Assembly: GCA_947486185.1 (NCBI GenBank)
Contig: CANKTH010000050.1
Coordinates: 1-32,051, forward strand
DNA length: 32,051 nucleotides
Source: Deltaproteobacteria bacterium
Lineage (GTDB): Bacteria; Myxococcota_A; UBA796; SXON01
Direction: 5' to 3'
Shown here in pieces: positions 1 to 9,006 of this stretch (position 1 is its first letter; each line of letters opens with the position of its first letter). A program made the position numbers and the translations under genes. The notes beneath the pieces are model-generated. The model worked only from the letters and a program-made list of their open reading frames with translations. It ran no database searches and was not told the DNA's origin.

Positions 1-1
1 C

Positions 2-385
2 GAGGAGGGGGAGGGGCAGCCGCAGAACGACAAACCACCGGGCCAGCCTCGGCCCGGTGACGAGCCTCCGGCAAATCCCGAAGGTGCGCCGGAACCTTCG
101 ACGGATACACCGCGCGAGGCTCAAACCGCGCCGGAAAGCGACGAGCCCGGAACGCCTGACGTGGTCCCCCCACCGTCGGATGCCGGCCCGCCCCCCGGAG
201 ACGCCACGAAGGCCGCCGCCGAAGCTGAGCCCCAGGACAGCGGGCAGTCCTCGACGGTTGACGAGCCCAACGAGCGGGGCATGGTGCGCTTGACCCCGGA
301 CCAGGCATCTCGCCTCGTGGACTCGGTGCAGGAGGGTAAACCCCGCGTTCGCGTGAGCGGGCAGGAGTCGGAGAAGGACTGGTGA
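2..385 (+). CDS. C-terminal end of a BatB/BatC-type aerotolerance protein (partial)
   Basis: This reading frame is open from the window edge to a TGA at 383-385, so only the last ~127 residues are visible. It is a Pro/Glu/Gly/Asp-rich linker followed by a short conserved tail in which DQASRLVDSVQEGKPR leads into a terminal GQESEKDW. Known family pattern: TPR-containing BatB/BatC proteins often end in an acidic Pro-rich stretch, then a helix with 'xRLLDxL' character, then '-KDW'. The following gene is batD, overlapping by four bases (GTGA), which supports membership of the Bat operon. The VWA and TPR domains that would settle BatB, BatC or a fusion lie outside the window. Confidence 0.75.
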   Translation, partial: EEGEGQPQNDKPPGQPRPGDEPPANPEGAPEPSTDTPREAQTAPESDEPGTPDVVPPPSDAGPPPGDATKAAAEAEPQDSGQSSTVDEPNERGMVRLTPDQASRLVDSVQEGKPRVRVSGQESEKDW

Positions 386-1980
386 GCTGGATCGTCGCGA
401 TTGTTGCTCCGGCGGTCGCCGCCCAGGCCGCGCTGTCGATGGACACCTCGGAGCTCGAGGAGGGCCAGACGGTGGAGCTGCGCCTGGTGGTGAGCGACAC
501 CGACGCCCGGGGGTACCCGAAGATCCCCGCCCCGGATGGCCTCAGCATCACCTTCCAGGGACAGGCGCAACAACGTACGATCATCAACTTCCAGATGTCC
601 TACGCCACCCACTACACCTACGCCCTGGTCGGGACGAAGGCCGGCAACTACACCGTGGGCCCGGTATCGGTAGAGACGAGCGCGGGAGTGCTCGCCACTG
701 CGCCCTTGAGCCTGGTGGTGGTGCCCCGGCGCGCCAACGCGGTCGAGAAGCTCGGGGTCACCATGCCGTCTGAGGCGTGGGTCGGGCAGACGCTGCTCTA
801 CGCGCTCAAGTTCACCACCGCACGCCAGATGATCAAGGGTCGCTGGGGTCTTCCCGAGTCGGACGCCTTCGTGGCCGAGCCCAACGTCGAGGTCGTCTCC
901 AACGAATTCAGCATTCAGGAAGGGGCGACCACCCTCTCCGTGCAGGAGCTGAGCTACGCGGTCCGGGCCACCCGGGCGGGCACCACCACGTTGTCCGGCG
1001 CGATGCTCCAAGCGCAGTTTCCCGTCCAACGCCGAAGACGTCCGAGCGGTCTGATTGACCCCGGTCTTGGTCTCTTCACCGACGTTGCGACGGAGGTGTT
1101 CGCCGCCGATCCGCAGAAGGTCGAGGTCCGTGCGCTGCCTCCCGGCGCCCCTGCCGGCTTCAAAGGTCTGGTGGGGCATTTTTCGATCGAGATGAACCCC
1201 TCCGCCACCGAGCTGCGGGTGGGCGAGACGGTGACCCTGGACGTACGGGTACGCGGGGATGGCAGCCTGTTTGATGTGCAGCTCCCCAAGCTCCCCGGGG
1301 AGGGTTTTCGGGTCTACGACGACCAGCCGCTGGTCAGCTCCGAGATCGCGCGGGGCCGCTTCGTGTCGGGCGCCGTGTTCAAACGCGCGGTGGTCGCCGA
1401 GCGGCCGGGCACCATCGAAGTCCCAGCGATTGAGTTGAGCTATTTCGATCCGACCTTAGGGAGCTACGCGCTTGCGGCGACGAGCCCGCTCTCGCTCTCG
1501 GTGGTGGGCGACAGCCGTCCTGCTGAGGTCCGTTCCTTCGGTGTGCCCGTGTCGACGGGCGTAGACACGGTCGGAGAGGACATTTTGCCGATACGAACGG
1601 CGGTCACGCCGGGGCAACCTATTCCCCTGGGCTATGCCGGCCTGCTCCTGGTTCCGGGGGCGGCGCTCCTGGGCGTCGAGCTCGCCGGCCGGCTCCGCCG
1701 ACGGCCCAAGGCGGAGGCCCCAACGAGGATCAACCTTGATCAGCTCCCGGAGGATCCCGAGGAGCGCGCGCGATGTGTCGAGCGCGCCTTCCGTGAGGAG
1801 GTCGCCCGTCGGCTAGCGGTGCCGGCGGAGGCGCTGCGCCGAGAGCAGCTCGGCGGGCTCGGCGCGGACGCAGAAGAGGCCGAGGAGATCTACCGATCCT
1901 TGGAGTCGGCCCGCTACGGCGGCGGCTCCAGCCTGCCTGAGTCGCGCGTGCGTGCTTTTGTCAAACGAGGCGACGCGTGA
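382..1980 (+). CDS. batD: BatD-family protein (Bat aerotolerance operon)
   Basis: 532 residues starting at a GTG that overlaps the upstream TGA (GTGA). The N-terminus is a hydrophobic signal segment (about residues 1-16, ending near AVAAQA). Tandem beta-sandwich domains follow, with the family-typical opening 'LEEGQTVELRL' and the 'YTYALVGTKAGNYTVGPVSV' stretch. Near residues 415-435 a single membrane helix (YAGLLLVPGAALLGVELAG) precedes a basic stop-transfer (RLRRRPK) and a cytoplasmic helical tail of ~90 residues. This is the BatD layout: a large periplasmic region with one C-terminal anchor. BatD acts with the VWA proteins BatA/B and the TPR proteins in a poorly understood envelope or oxidative-stress complex. 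It overlaps batE by four bases, so translation is probably coupled. Confidence 0.9.
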   Translation: MSWIVAIVAPAVAAQAALSMDTSELEEGQTVELRLVVSDTDARGYPKIPAPDGLSITFQGQAQQRTIINFQMSYATHYTYALVGTKAGNYTVGPVSVETSAGVLATAPLSLVVVPRRANAVEKLGVTMPSEAWVGQTLLYALKFTTARQMIKGRWGLPESDAFVAEPNVEVVSNEFSIQEGATTLSVQELSYAVRATRAGTTTLSGAMLQAQFPVQRRRRPSGLIDPGLGLFTDVATEVFAADPQKVEVRALPPGAPAGFKGLVGHFSIEMNPSATELRVGETVTLDVRVRGDGSLFDVQLPKLPGEGFRVYDDQPLVSSEIARGRFVSGAVFKRAVVAERPGTIEVPAIELSYFDPTLGSYALAATSPLSLSVVGDSRPAEVRSFGVPVSTGVDTVGEDILPIRTAVTPGQPIPLGYAGLLLVPGAALLGVELAGRLRRRPKAEAPTRINLDQLPEDPEERARCVERAFREEVARRLAVPAEALRREQLGGLGADAEEAEEIYRSLESARYGGGSSLPESRVRAFVKRGDA

Positions 1981-2753
1981 GGCGCACCCTCAGAGTTCTC
2001 GCGCTCGCGCTCGCGAGCGTCTTGGCGGCGCCGAGCCTGGCGGCCGGCCCGGTGGACGCCGCGGCGTTGTGGCAGGAGGCTGCCAGCGCAAACGCCGCCG
2101 GAGAGCTCGACCGAGCGGCGGCGGCGTATCGCACGCTCTTGGATGCGGGCTACATCGACGTAAACGTATACTATAACCTGGGTAACGTGTACCACCAGCT
2201 GGGTCTGATGCCTCACGCGATCCTCGCGTGGCGCCGGGGCGCCGAGCTCGCGCCGCGTGACCCGGACCTGATGGCGAACCTGGATTTCGTCCGGCGAAGC
2301 ACGGTGGACGGTGTGTACGCCCCCGATCCCGAGCCCTGGTTCGCGCCGTGGCAGTCCGCGCTGAGCGTCGCGGAGGGGGTGTGGCTCGGCGCGGGTCTTA
2401 CGGGGCTCGGTCTCGTGCTGCTCGGCCTCCGTCGGCGTGGCCCCGAGACAAGCGCAGTTGGCCTGGGCCTCTTGGCTTTGCTGGTTGGAGGGTTGGTTTT
2501 TATGGGGGCCTGGGTGCGGCAGGGCTTGCCGCCGGTCGCGGTGATGTTGGTGGACGAGCTGAAGGTGACCTCCGATCTGGGTGGGGGCGTCGAGCTCTTT
2601 GTGCTCCACGCCGGCGCCGAGGTGTCGGTGGTTGAGGCCGCGGCGGGGCGACTCTTGATCGCGCTCCCGGACGGCCGGCGGGGCTGGGCGCTCGAGTCTG
2701 CGATGGGCCGGGTGGACGCCCGGTCTGCGATGCCTGAGCTGCCTGCGCGCTGA
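1977..2753 (+). CDS. batE: BatE-like protein: TPR repeats, two membrane helices, SH3-like tail
   Basis: 258 residues from a GTG that overlaps the batD stop (GTGA). After a signal peptide (about residues 1-23, ending SLAAGP) there are TPR-type helices; 'AAYRTLLDAGYIDVNVYYNL' (about 45-64) and the following 'HQLGLMPHAILAWRRG' are typical. Two hydrophobic segments (about residues 135-152 and 160-180) surround a short basic loop (LRRRGPE). A C-terminal beta-rich region from about residue 190 (VTSDLGGGVELFVLHAGAEV and on to GWALESAMG) looks like a bacterial SH3 domain. This order is the one described for BatE. Its role is inferred as a partner of BatD and the VWA proteins in the same membrane complex. 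Confidence 0.88.
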   Translation: MRRTLRVLALALASVLAAPSLAAGPVDAAALWQEAASANAAGELDRAAAAYRTLLDAGYIDVNVYYNLGNVYHQLGLMPHAILAWRRGAELAPRDPDLMANLDFVRRSTVDGVYAPDPEPWFAPWQSALSVAEGVWLGAGLTGLGLVLLGLRRRGPETSAVGLGLLALLVGGLVFMGAWVRQGLPPVAVMLVDELKVTSDLGGGVELFVLHAGAEVSVVEAAAGRLLIALPDGRRGWALESAMGRVDARSAMPELPAR

Positions 2754-2800
2754 CCATCGGGCGCCGGGGTGTTATGCGAGGCGGCCCCGCGGTGGGTGTC

Positions 2801-2806
2801 GGAGGT
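2801..2806 (+). promoter_or_regulatory. Shine-Dalgarno site (GGAGGT) fixing the start of the next lipoprotein
   Basis: GGAGGT lies four bases before the ATG at 2810. It favours that ATG over the in-frame ATG at 2774, which would put a Gly/Pro-rich extension in front of the signal peptide. Confidence 0.75.
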
Positions 2807-2809
2807 AGG

Positions 2810-3325
2810 ATGTGGCGTCGTTCGCTGGTGCTGTGGCTCGTCATCGTCGCCGTCCTGGGCGGCTGCTCCCTGGATCGAAAGGTCAAGCGGCTTTCGGAGA
2901 CGGAGTACGCCCACTATTACGCGTTGCGCCCTTTCATGGACGACGAGATCCGTAAGACCTACCTCCTGAAGAAGACGGAGGAGGAGCGGAGCGCGTACCT
3001 GAAAGAGGTCAAGCTGTGGGACCTGTTCTACAAGTACGAGGCCCATATCCGTGAGCTCATCGTCGCGGGCAAGGTCCAGAACGGCTGGACGAAGGACATG
3101 GTGTTGATGGCTTGGGGCGCGCCGTTCGACAAGCGGCGGCTCACCGGCCGGCCGGCGCCGCGGTCTGAGCTGATGATCTACCGGTTCGAGCTCCACGAGG
3201 ACGGCACGGCGCTCGTCTGGGAGCCGGGCAGCAAGACCGAGTACAAGGCGGTCTCACGCTTCACCCGAGAGCTCTACCTTGACAACGACGTCGTCACGGA
3301 GATGAAGCAGCTCGAGGGCTGGTAG
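2810..3325 (+). CDS. Small lipoprotein of unknown function downstream of batE
   Basis: 171 residues from the ATG at 2810. The start MWRRSLVLWLVIVAVLGGCS is a clean lipoprotein signal: two Arg, a hydrophobic core, and lipobox LGGC with Cys19. The mature part is charged and mostly helical, rich in Lys/Glu/Tyr, and contains 'WTKDMVLMAWGAPF' near residues 93-106. That segment resembles the helix-plus-'GxP' core of small outer-membrane-assembly lipoproteins (SmpA/BamE-like folds), but I would not assign that family from it alone. It follows batE by 56 bases on the same strand and may belong to that transcript. The protein is probably attached to the inner leaflet of the outer membrane. Function not recognised. 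Confidence 0.85.
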   Translation: MWRRSLVLWLVIVAVLGGCSLDRKVKRLSETEYAHYYALRPFMDDEIRKTYLLKKTEEERSAYLKEVKLWDLFYKYEAHIRELIVAGKVQNGWTKDMVLMAWGAPFDKRRLTGRPAPRSELMIYRFELHEDGTALVWEPGSKTEYKAVSRFTRELYLDNDVVTEMKQLEGW

Positions 3326-3499
3326 CCTCGACGGCCCACGATCCTCCGGAGTTGCGGGCGGGACTACGTTGTGACCCTCAGTTTTTGCTCGCCGACGACG
3401 CGAGTCCGCTCTACGATGGCCTGCGCTCGTTCCCCCGCGGTTGCGGTCACACGAGGCATCGTCTGATCCGGCTATGCCTTTTCCGCGCCGAACCCTCCC

Positions 3500-3504
3500 A
3501 GGAG
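3500..3504 (+). promoter_or_regulatory. Shine-Dalgarno site (AGGAG) fixing the radical SAM start
   Basis: AGGAG lies five bases before the ATG at 3510. An in-frame start at 3441 exists but would add a 23-residue stretch with no resemblance to the family N-terminus. Confidence 0.75.
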
Positions 3505-3509
3505 CCCCG

Positions 3510-5105
3510 ATGAAGGTCTCGCTCATCAGTCCGTACCCCGACGTCACCAATTACGGACTTCGGTCGTTGTCTTCGACCCTCCGAGCGGCGGGCCATGAGA
3601 CGCAGGTCATCTGCCTCCCTGACTTCGCGGGAGACGGCGAGTTTGTTCACATCAAGATGTCCGAGGACCGCTACCCGCAGCAGGTCATCGATCAGTACCT
3701 CGAGCTGGTGTCGAAGTCGGATCTGGTCGGTATCACCTTGATGACCCACTATTTTGATTCCGCCAAGCAGCTCACGCGGGCGGTGCGGGAGCAGCTCGGC
3801 AAGCCGGTGATCTGGGGCGGGTTCCACCCCTCGGTGCGGCCGGACGAGTGTATCGCCCACGCTGACTACGTCGCGATCGGGGACGCCGAAGACCTCATGC
3901 TGCAGCTCTGTGAGCGCCTCCAGAGCGGCGACTCCCAGCGGCTCCACGACATCAAGTCGCTGGTGTGGCGGAAGGGCACGGATGTCGTGCGGAATCAGCC
4001 CGGGTCACTCGAGCAGGAGCTGGACCGGTATCCGGCGCCCGACTTCGGACTCGAAGACCATCATATGCTGTTTGAAGGACAGATTTTGCCGGTCAACAAG
4101 GACCTGTTGCGGCGATATCTCCACAACGGCACGGTGAGCCGGATGTTCGGCAGGACGGGTTACCAGACCATGACGGGCCGCGGCTGCCCGCACGCGTGCA
4201 CCTACTGCGGAAACAGCTTCTACCGAGATCTTTACAAGCGTCAGCGCTACGTCCGCTTCCGCTCGGTCGATCACGTGATCGGTGAGCTCGTCGAGGTGAA
4301 GCGCGAGTACCCCTTTATCGACTTCGTCTGGTTCTCCGACGATTCCTTCTTCGGTCGTCCCCTGCCCGACCTCCTGCGTTTCGCCGAAGAGTACAAGACC
4401 AAGGTCGGCGACCCCTTCTACCTGCTCGGCTCCCCGGGCACGATCACCGAGGAGAAGTACTCGGCGATGGTGGACGCGGGCCTGCACTGCATCCAGATGG
4501 GTGTAGAGCACGGGAGCAAGCGGATCCAGAAGCTCTTCAAGCGCTCCACGATGGGTAACGACAAGATCCTCAAGAGCGCCGAGGTCATCACCAAATACGC
4601 CGACCGCACCGCGCCGCCGCAGTACGACCTGATCTATGACCTCGCCTACGAGACGGTCGAGGACAAGCTCGACACCTTGAGGTTGATCTCCGAGCTCCCG
4701 AAGCCCTACCGGCTCCAGGTGTTCTCGGTCATCTATTATCCGGGTACGTCGCTTCATACTCTCGCGGTGCGGGACGGTCTGGTCAACGACGAGAAGGCCG
4801 AGATCTACGACCGGATGTTCTTCGAGCGCCACGACAGCTACACCAACACCTTGCTGTTCCTCACCCGAACCGGGCGTTTCCCCCACGGTCTGCTCAAGGT
4901 GCTGATTGATCGGCGCGTCGTGGACCTGATGATGTCCGACTACATGGCCCCGGCCGGGAACGTCGCGAAGGCGGCCATCCGTGGCCTGCGCGCGGCGATG
5001 CGGAACCCGGCTCTCGAGCGTGCACGCGCGTTGGGCACGTTCAAGGCGCGCCTCACGGGAATGACCGGGGCGGATGCCGGCGCGGCGGCTCCGAGCGCCG
5101 ACTGA
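3510..5105 (+). CDS. B12-binding radical SAM protein
   Basis: 531 residues from the ATG at 3510. The N-terminal ~150 residues have the cobalamin-binding (Rossmann-like) layout: MKVSLISPYPD, then 'SDLVGITLMTHYFDSAKQL', then 'KPVIWGGFHPSVRPDE', which is usual for BchE/HpnP-type enzymes. The radical SAM core follows, with the 4Fe-4S motif CxxxCxxC at C226, C230 and C233 (GRGCPHACTYCGN). Further strands include 'FVWFSDDSFF' and 'CIQMGVEHGSKRIQK', matching the SAM-binding barrel. Such enzymes carry out methylations or rearrangements of lipids, pigments, tetrapyrroles or natural products. The substrate cannot be read from this sequence, and the neighbours (a GNAT and a permease) do not point to a pathway. 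A 180-base gap precedes it, so it probably has its own promoter. Confidence 0.92.
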   Translation: MKVSLISPYPDVTNYGLRSLSSTLRAAGHETQVICLPDFAGDGEFVHIKMSEDRYPQQVIDQYLELVSKSDLVGITLMTHYFDSAKQLTRAVREQLGKPVIWGGFHPSVRPDECIAHADYVAIGDAEDLMLQLCERLQSGDSQRLHDIKSLVWRKGTDVVRNQPGSLEQELDRYPAPDFGLEDHHMLFEGQILPVNKDLLRRYLHNGTVSRMFGRTGYQTMTGRGCPHACTYCGNSFYRDLYKRQRYVRFRSVDHVIGELVEVKREYPFIDFVWFSDDSFFGRPLPDLLRFAEEYKTKVGDPFYLLGSPGTITEEKYSAMVDAGLHCIQMGVEHGSKRIQKLFKRSTMGNDKILKSAEVITKYADRTAPPQYDLIYDLAYETVEDKLDTLRLISELPKPYRLQVFSVIYYPGTSLHTLAVRDGLVNDEKAEIYDRMFFERHDSYTNTLLFLTRTGRFPHGLLKVLIDRRVVDLMMSDYMAPAGNVAKAAIRGLRAAMRNPALERARALGTFKARLTGMTGADAGAAAPSAD

Positions 5106-5109
5106 TCCG

Positions 5110-5640
5110 GTGACAGCCCTGAGCGCGCTGCGTCCGCGGCCCGCCATCCCCGCCGACGCTGCGGGGGTGATGGTGCTGCACGCGTCCGTTGTCGCGGAGG
5201 GACGATGGCTCCTCGCGAGTCCGGACGAGCCCGCGCCGAGCCTGGAGCACTGGCGGGCCAGGATCGCCGATCCGCGTGGTGTGTGTCTGGTTTTAGCGCT
5301 TGGACCTCGGGTTCTGGGCTGGGCGCAGATCCTCCCGGGCCCGTATCGGCGGGTGCTCCACGTTGGCCACCTCGAGGTCTACCTCGGATTGGAGGCCCGC
5401 GGCGGAGGCCACGGCCGACTGCTCTTGGAAGCCGCGCTCTCCGCGGCGGGCGCGCACCCCACGCTGGAGAAGGTGTCGTTGAGCGTGAGGGCCGACAATA
5501 CCCGGGCGATCCACCTCTACGAGGCGCTTGGTTTCGTGCTGGAGGGGCGGCGACGGGGTGAGATCCGGGAAGGTGAGCTGCGGCTCGATGACCTGTTGAT
5601 GGCGCGGTGGCTCCGTTCAGAGACCGGTCTGGCATTTTGA
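5110..5640 (+). CDS. GNAT-family N-acetyltransferase
   Basis: 176 residues if translation begins at the GTG at 5110, four bases after the radical SAM stop. An in-frame ATG at 5074 would overlap that gene by 32 bases, and neither start has a strong Shine-Dalgarno. The fold is recognisable: beta-1 at 'LRPRPAIPADAAGVMVLHAS', then strands 'RVLGWAQILPG' and 'VGHLEVYLGLEARGGGHGR'. The last of these carries the acetyl-CoA-binding R/Q-x-x-G-x-G/A-type loop in the degenerate form ARGGGHG. The late motif 'SVRADNTRAIHLYEALGFVLEGRRRG' is the classic GNAT C-terminal signature. The 'DDLLMARWL' ending fits peptide- or small-molecule-acetylating members (RimI/YhhY-like). Substrate unknown. Confidence 0.88.
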   Translation: MTALSALRPRPAIPADAAGVMVLHASVVAEGRWLLASPDEPAPSLEHWRARIADPRGVCLVLALGPRVLGWAQILPGPYRRVLHVGHLEVYLGLEARGGGHGRLLLEAALSAAGAHPTLEKVSLSVRADNTRAIHLYEALGFVLEGRRRGEIREGELRLDDLLMARWLRSETGLAF

Positions 5641-5664
5641 CTCGGGGGCGATAGGGGCGGGGCC

Positions 5665-7593
5665 ATGGCGACCCATGAACGTCCCGGCGCTGATTCCGGG
5701 TCCCGGCTTTCGCGCTGGATGACCGGCGGTAGCGGCGAAGAGCAGAGCAGCGAGACCTGGCCTTGGTACAAGGTGTTGTGGCTGACCGGCGTCGACTACT
5801 TCTCCACCCTCGGCTACCAACCGGGTATCGCGCTCATCGCGGCAGGCGCCTTGGCGCCGCTGGCCACCACGATTCTGGTGCTCCTGACGCTGTTCGGCGC
5901 CGTGCCGATGTACCGCGAGGTCGCGCGCCGCTCGTTCACCGGCCAGGGCTCGATCTCGATGCTCGAGCGGCTCCTTCCCGGCTGGGCCGGGAAGCTCTTC
6001 CTCCTTGGCCTCATCGGTTTTGCCGCGACTGCGTTCATCATCACCATGACATTGTCAGCCGCAGACGCCGCGCTCCACCTCGTGGAGAACCCCCTGCTCA
6101 CCCACTGGTTCGAGGGGCGGCAGGTGGTTCTGACGATCGTGCTGTTGACGCTCCTGGGTGTTGTGTTTCTGCGGGGGTTTCGGGAGGCGATTGGGGTCGC
6201 CGGTTGGATCGCGGTTCCGTACTTGCTCTTCAACCTGGTCGTGATCGGTCGCGGTCTCTATGAAATCGGCCTTCATCCAGAGTTTATCGGAGACTGGACC
6301 TCTGCGCTGTCGATGCGTGGGGACCCGATGGCCCTCGCGCTCCTCGCGCTCCTGACCTTTCCCAAGCTCGCCCTGGGGCTCAGCGGGTTTGAGACCGGCG
6401 TCACGGTCATGCCCTTGGTCACCGGCAACCCTTCGGACGCCGGGAGTGAGGTACCGCTCGGCCGCGTGAAAAACACGGAGAAACTGCTGGTGGCGGCGGC
6501 GCTCATCATGAGCGGAGTGCTCATCGGGTCGAGCGTGGTCACCACGCTCTTGATCCCGGAGGCGGCCTGGCAGGGAGGGGGGCCCGCCGCGGGTCGCGCG
6601 TTGGCGTGGATGGCCCATGAGTACCTGGGTCCGGTGTTCGGCACCTGCTACGACGTCTCGACGATCCTGATCCTCTGGTTCGCGGGCGCATCGGCGATGG
6701 CCGCACTGCTCAACATCATCCCCCGCTACCTGCCACGGTTTGGCATGGCGCCGCAGTGGGTCGGGTTCGCCCGCCCGCTGATCCTGGTGATCACCGCGAT
6801 CAACATCGGCGTGACCATCGCGTTCGACGCCGAAGTGGAGTCCCAGGGTGGCGCCTACGCTACCGGGGTCCTGGCGTTGTTCTTCTCCGCCGCGGTCGCC
6901 GTGACCCTCGCCGTGCGGGCGGACGCGCGGGCCAAGCGAGAGTTCCCATGGCGGGTCCTGCCTTTCGGGCTGATCACGCTGATCTTCGCCTATACACTCG
7001 CCACCAACATCGTCGACCGGCCCGACGGGATCATCATCTCGTCTGGGTTCATCCTGGCGATCCTCCTGCTCGGCGCCGTGTCCCGTTATCTACGTGCCAC
7101 CGAGTTCCGGGTTGAGCGCTTGGTGTTCGCCAGCGCTGAGTCCGAGGCGCTGTGGGAGGAGATGCGCCCGAGGAAGGTACACTTCGTCACAGTGAAGCCT
7201 ACGGACGTCGTATACAGTCGGGTCAAAGCCAGGATTAAGCGCCACTACGCGGTGAGCGGCCCGATGGCCTTCGTACACGTGGATCTCGCGTCGGACCGCA
7301 GCGCCTTCGACTCGGCACTCACGCTCCGCGTCAGCCGGATTGGTGACGACTTTCGTATCACCGTCGGGGGCGCGGTCGCGGTGGCCAACACCATCGCCTA
7401 CCTGAGTGAGGAGCTCGACCCGATCAGCATCTTCTTGGGGCTCACCCGGCAGAATCCCATGTCGCAGGCGCTTCGCTACCTGCTCTGGGGTGAGGGGGAG
7501 ACGGGCATACTTGTGCACCAGATCCTGCTCCGGCACTGGAAGTGGACGCCCGATGACGATGTTCGCCCTCGACTCTTCTTGATGAGCGACTGA
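5665..7593 (+). CDS. APC-superfamily permease with a C-terminal cytoplasmic domain
   Basis: 642 residues from the ATG at 5665, preceded by a G-rich stretch. After ~30 polar residues it has about 12 hydrophobic segments up to about residue 470. The first holds '[19 protein letters not shown]', the helix-break segment that carries the substrate and ion site in APC (amino acid/polyamine/organocation) transporters. Another conserved piece is '[17 protein letters not shown]' near 230. From about residue 490 to the end lies a soluble ~150-residue domain (begins [20 protein letters not shown]) with no cysteine or nucleotide motif that I recognise. It may be regulatory. Likely an amino acid or cation transporter in the inner membrane. 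It follows the GNAT gene by 24 bases and converges on the response regulator gene with 17 bases between. Confidence 0.88.
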   Translation: MATHERPGADSGSRLSRWMTGGSGEEQSSETWPWYKVLWLTGVDYFSTLGYQPGIALIAAGALAPLATTILVLLTLFGAVPMYREVARRSFTGQGSISMLERLLPGWAGKLFLLGLIGFAATAFIITMTLSAADAALHLVENPLLTHWFEGRQVVLTIVLLTLLGVVFLRGFREAIGVAGWIAVPYLLFNLVVIGRGLYEIGLHPEFIGDWTSALSMRGDPMALALLALLTFPKLALGLSGFETGVTVMPLVTGNPSDAGSEVPLGRVKNTEKLLVAAALIMSGVLIGSSVVTTLLIPEAAWQGGGPAAGRALAWMAHEYLGPVFGTCYDVSTILILWFAGASAMAALLNIIPRYLPRFGMAPQWVGFARPLILVITAINIGVTIAFDAEVESQGGAYATGVLALFFSAAVAVTLAVRADARAKREFPWRVLPFGLITLIFAYTLATNIVDRPDGIIISSGFILAILLLGAVSRYLRATEFRVERLVFASAESEALWEEMRPRKVHFVTVKPTDVVYSRVKARIKRHYAVSGPMAFVHVDLASDRSAFDSALTLRVSRIGDDFRITVGGAVAVANTIAYLSEELDPISIFLGLTRQNPMSQALRYLLWGEGETGILVHQILLRHWKWTPDDDVRPRLFLMSD

Positions 7594-7610
7594 GCCCGAC
7601 CTTCTCGACC

Positions 7611-8975
7611 TCAGCCCGGTTCGCGCGGCTCATCGCCGCGCCACTCCGCCTCTCGCCGGTAGATGGTACGCGCCGTGATGCCGAGCAATGAGGCGGCCAG
7701 CGCGCGATCGCCGTCGCAGGTGCGGAGCGTCGCTTCGATCATCCGACGCTCTACGTCGCGTAGCGGGGTGCCGACCGCAAAGGTAAGCCAGCCCGCGCTC
7801 TCCGGCTGATCACCGCCGCGGATCGCCGCGGGCAGGTCCCGTGTGCCGATGGTCTCGCGGGTCGACAGCACCACCGCCCGCTCCATCACGTTCTCCAGCT
7901 CGCGGACGTTCCCCGGCCAGCGATAGTGTTCCAACATCCCGAGCGCGTCGGCGTCAAGCACCTTGGGCGACCGGCCATTCCGTCGCGCATGAAGGCCGAT
8001 GAAGTGCCGCGCCAGCAGGGCGATGTCCTCCACACGCTCACGAAGTGGAGGTGCAACCAGGCGAATCACGTTAAGGCGGTAGTAGAGATCGGGACGTAGC
8101 CTCCCGTCGGCGACCGCCTTCTCGGGCTCCACATTGGTGGCTGCGATGAGCCGAACATCCGCGGTCAAGGTGCGTGTGCCGCCCACGCGCTCGTACTCGC
8201 CGTCCTGGAGGACGCGGAGCAGCTTTGCCTGTAGGGAGACTGGGAGCTCAGTGATCTCGTCCAAGAAGAGTGTGCCACCGTGGGCAAGATCAAAGCGGCC
8301 CTCTTTCCGGGCGACCGCGCCGGTGAACGCCCCCGCCTCATGGCCGAAGAGCTCGCTCTCGAGGAGGTTCTCGGGGATCGCCGCACAGTTGACCGTCACA
8401 AGGCGAGACTGCTTTCGACCGGAGTTGCGGTGTAACCAGCGCGCGAGCTGCCCTTTTCCTGTACCGCTCTCCCCGGCGATCAGCACGGACGCCAACGACG
8501 GTGCCACCTGCGCCGCTTCGTCGAGGAGGCTCCGCATCGCGGCCGACTGCCCGATCATCTCCCGCGCGGGGGCGTCGCCGAGCTGCTCTCGGAGTCGGCG
8601 ATTTTCGCGTAGGAGCTCGAACTTGTCCAAGGCCTTGCGGACCGAGGCGACCACCTCCTGCCGGCGGAGCGGCTTGGTGACGAAGTCGTAGGCCCCCTCC
8701 CGCATCGCCTCGACCGCGATCTCCACGGTCCCGTAGGCCGTAGCGACGATCACCTGGACGTCGGCCGCGCGCAGACGACAGGTCTTCAAGAATTCCATGC
8801 CGTCAAGGCCGGGCATCTTGAGATCGGTGATCACCACGCCAACGTCGGGCCCGAGCCGATCCAGGCCCGCGCGGCCGTTGGGCGCGGTGCTCACCTCCCA
8901 GCCTTCCCGCAGCAGGATGCGCTCCAACGCCAGTCGGTTGGGCTCTTCGTCATCGATCACCAGGATCGTCGCCAT
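7611..8975 (-). CDS. NtrC-type sigma-54 response regulator
   Basis: 454 residues. Residues 1-120 are a receiver domain with acidic pocket D8/D9, phosphoacceptor D51 (VVITDLKMPGLDG) and K101. Residues ~140-375 are the AAA+ sigma-54 interaction domain, with Walker A GESGTGKG (~168-175), the GAFTGA loop at 215-220 that contacts sigma-54, and Walker B GGTLFLDE (~233-240). The end (about 410-448) is a Fis-type helix-turn-helix ending ALAASLLGITARTIYRREAE. All residues needed for an active enhancer-binding protein are present. It lies 31 bases after the kinase gene on the same strand, so they are expected to be a cognate pair in one transcript. The targets cannot be seen; I did not find a convincing sigma-54 promoter (TGGC-N8-TTGC) in the nearby gaps. 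Confidence 0.95.
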   Translation of the reverse strand: MATILVIDDEEPNRLALERILLREGWEVSTAPNGRAGLDRLGPDVGVVITDLKMPGLDGMEFLKTCRLRAADVQVIVATAYGTVEIAVEAMREGAYDFVTKPLRRQEVVASVRKALDKFELLRENRRLREQLGDAPAREMIGQSAAMRSLLDEAAQVAPSLASVLIAGESGTGKGQLARWLHRNSGRKQSRLVTVNCAAIPENLLESELFGHEAGAFTGAVARKEGRFDLAHGGTLFLDEITELPVSLQAKLLRVLQDGEYERVGGTRTLTADVRLIAATNVEPEKAVADGRLRPDLYYRLNVIRLVAPPLRERVEDIALLARHFIGLHARRNGRSPKVLDADALGMLEHYRWPGNVRELENVMERAVVLSTRETIGTRDLPAAIRGGDQPESAGWLTFAVGTPLRDVERRMIEATLRTCDGDRALAASLLGITARTIYRREAEWRGDEPREPG

Positions 8976-9006
8976 GCCGCTGCCCTATCCTGAATGGCGC
9001 GGCCGG

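Noticed and set aside
121..1179. Long minus-strand ORF opposite batD
   Set aside because: It is antisense to a well-supported gene, has a low-complexity Arg/Gly-rich translation and no family motif. Such shadows are common at this GC content.
4005..5147. 380-residue minus ORF opposite the radical SAM gene
   Set aside because: Shadow of a gene with a clear CxxxCxxC motif; the translation has no recognisable domain.
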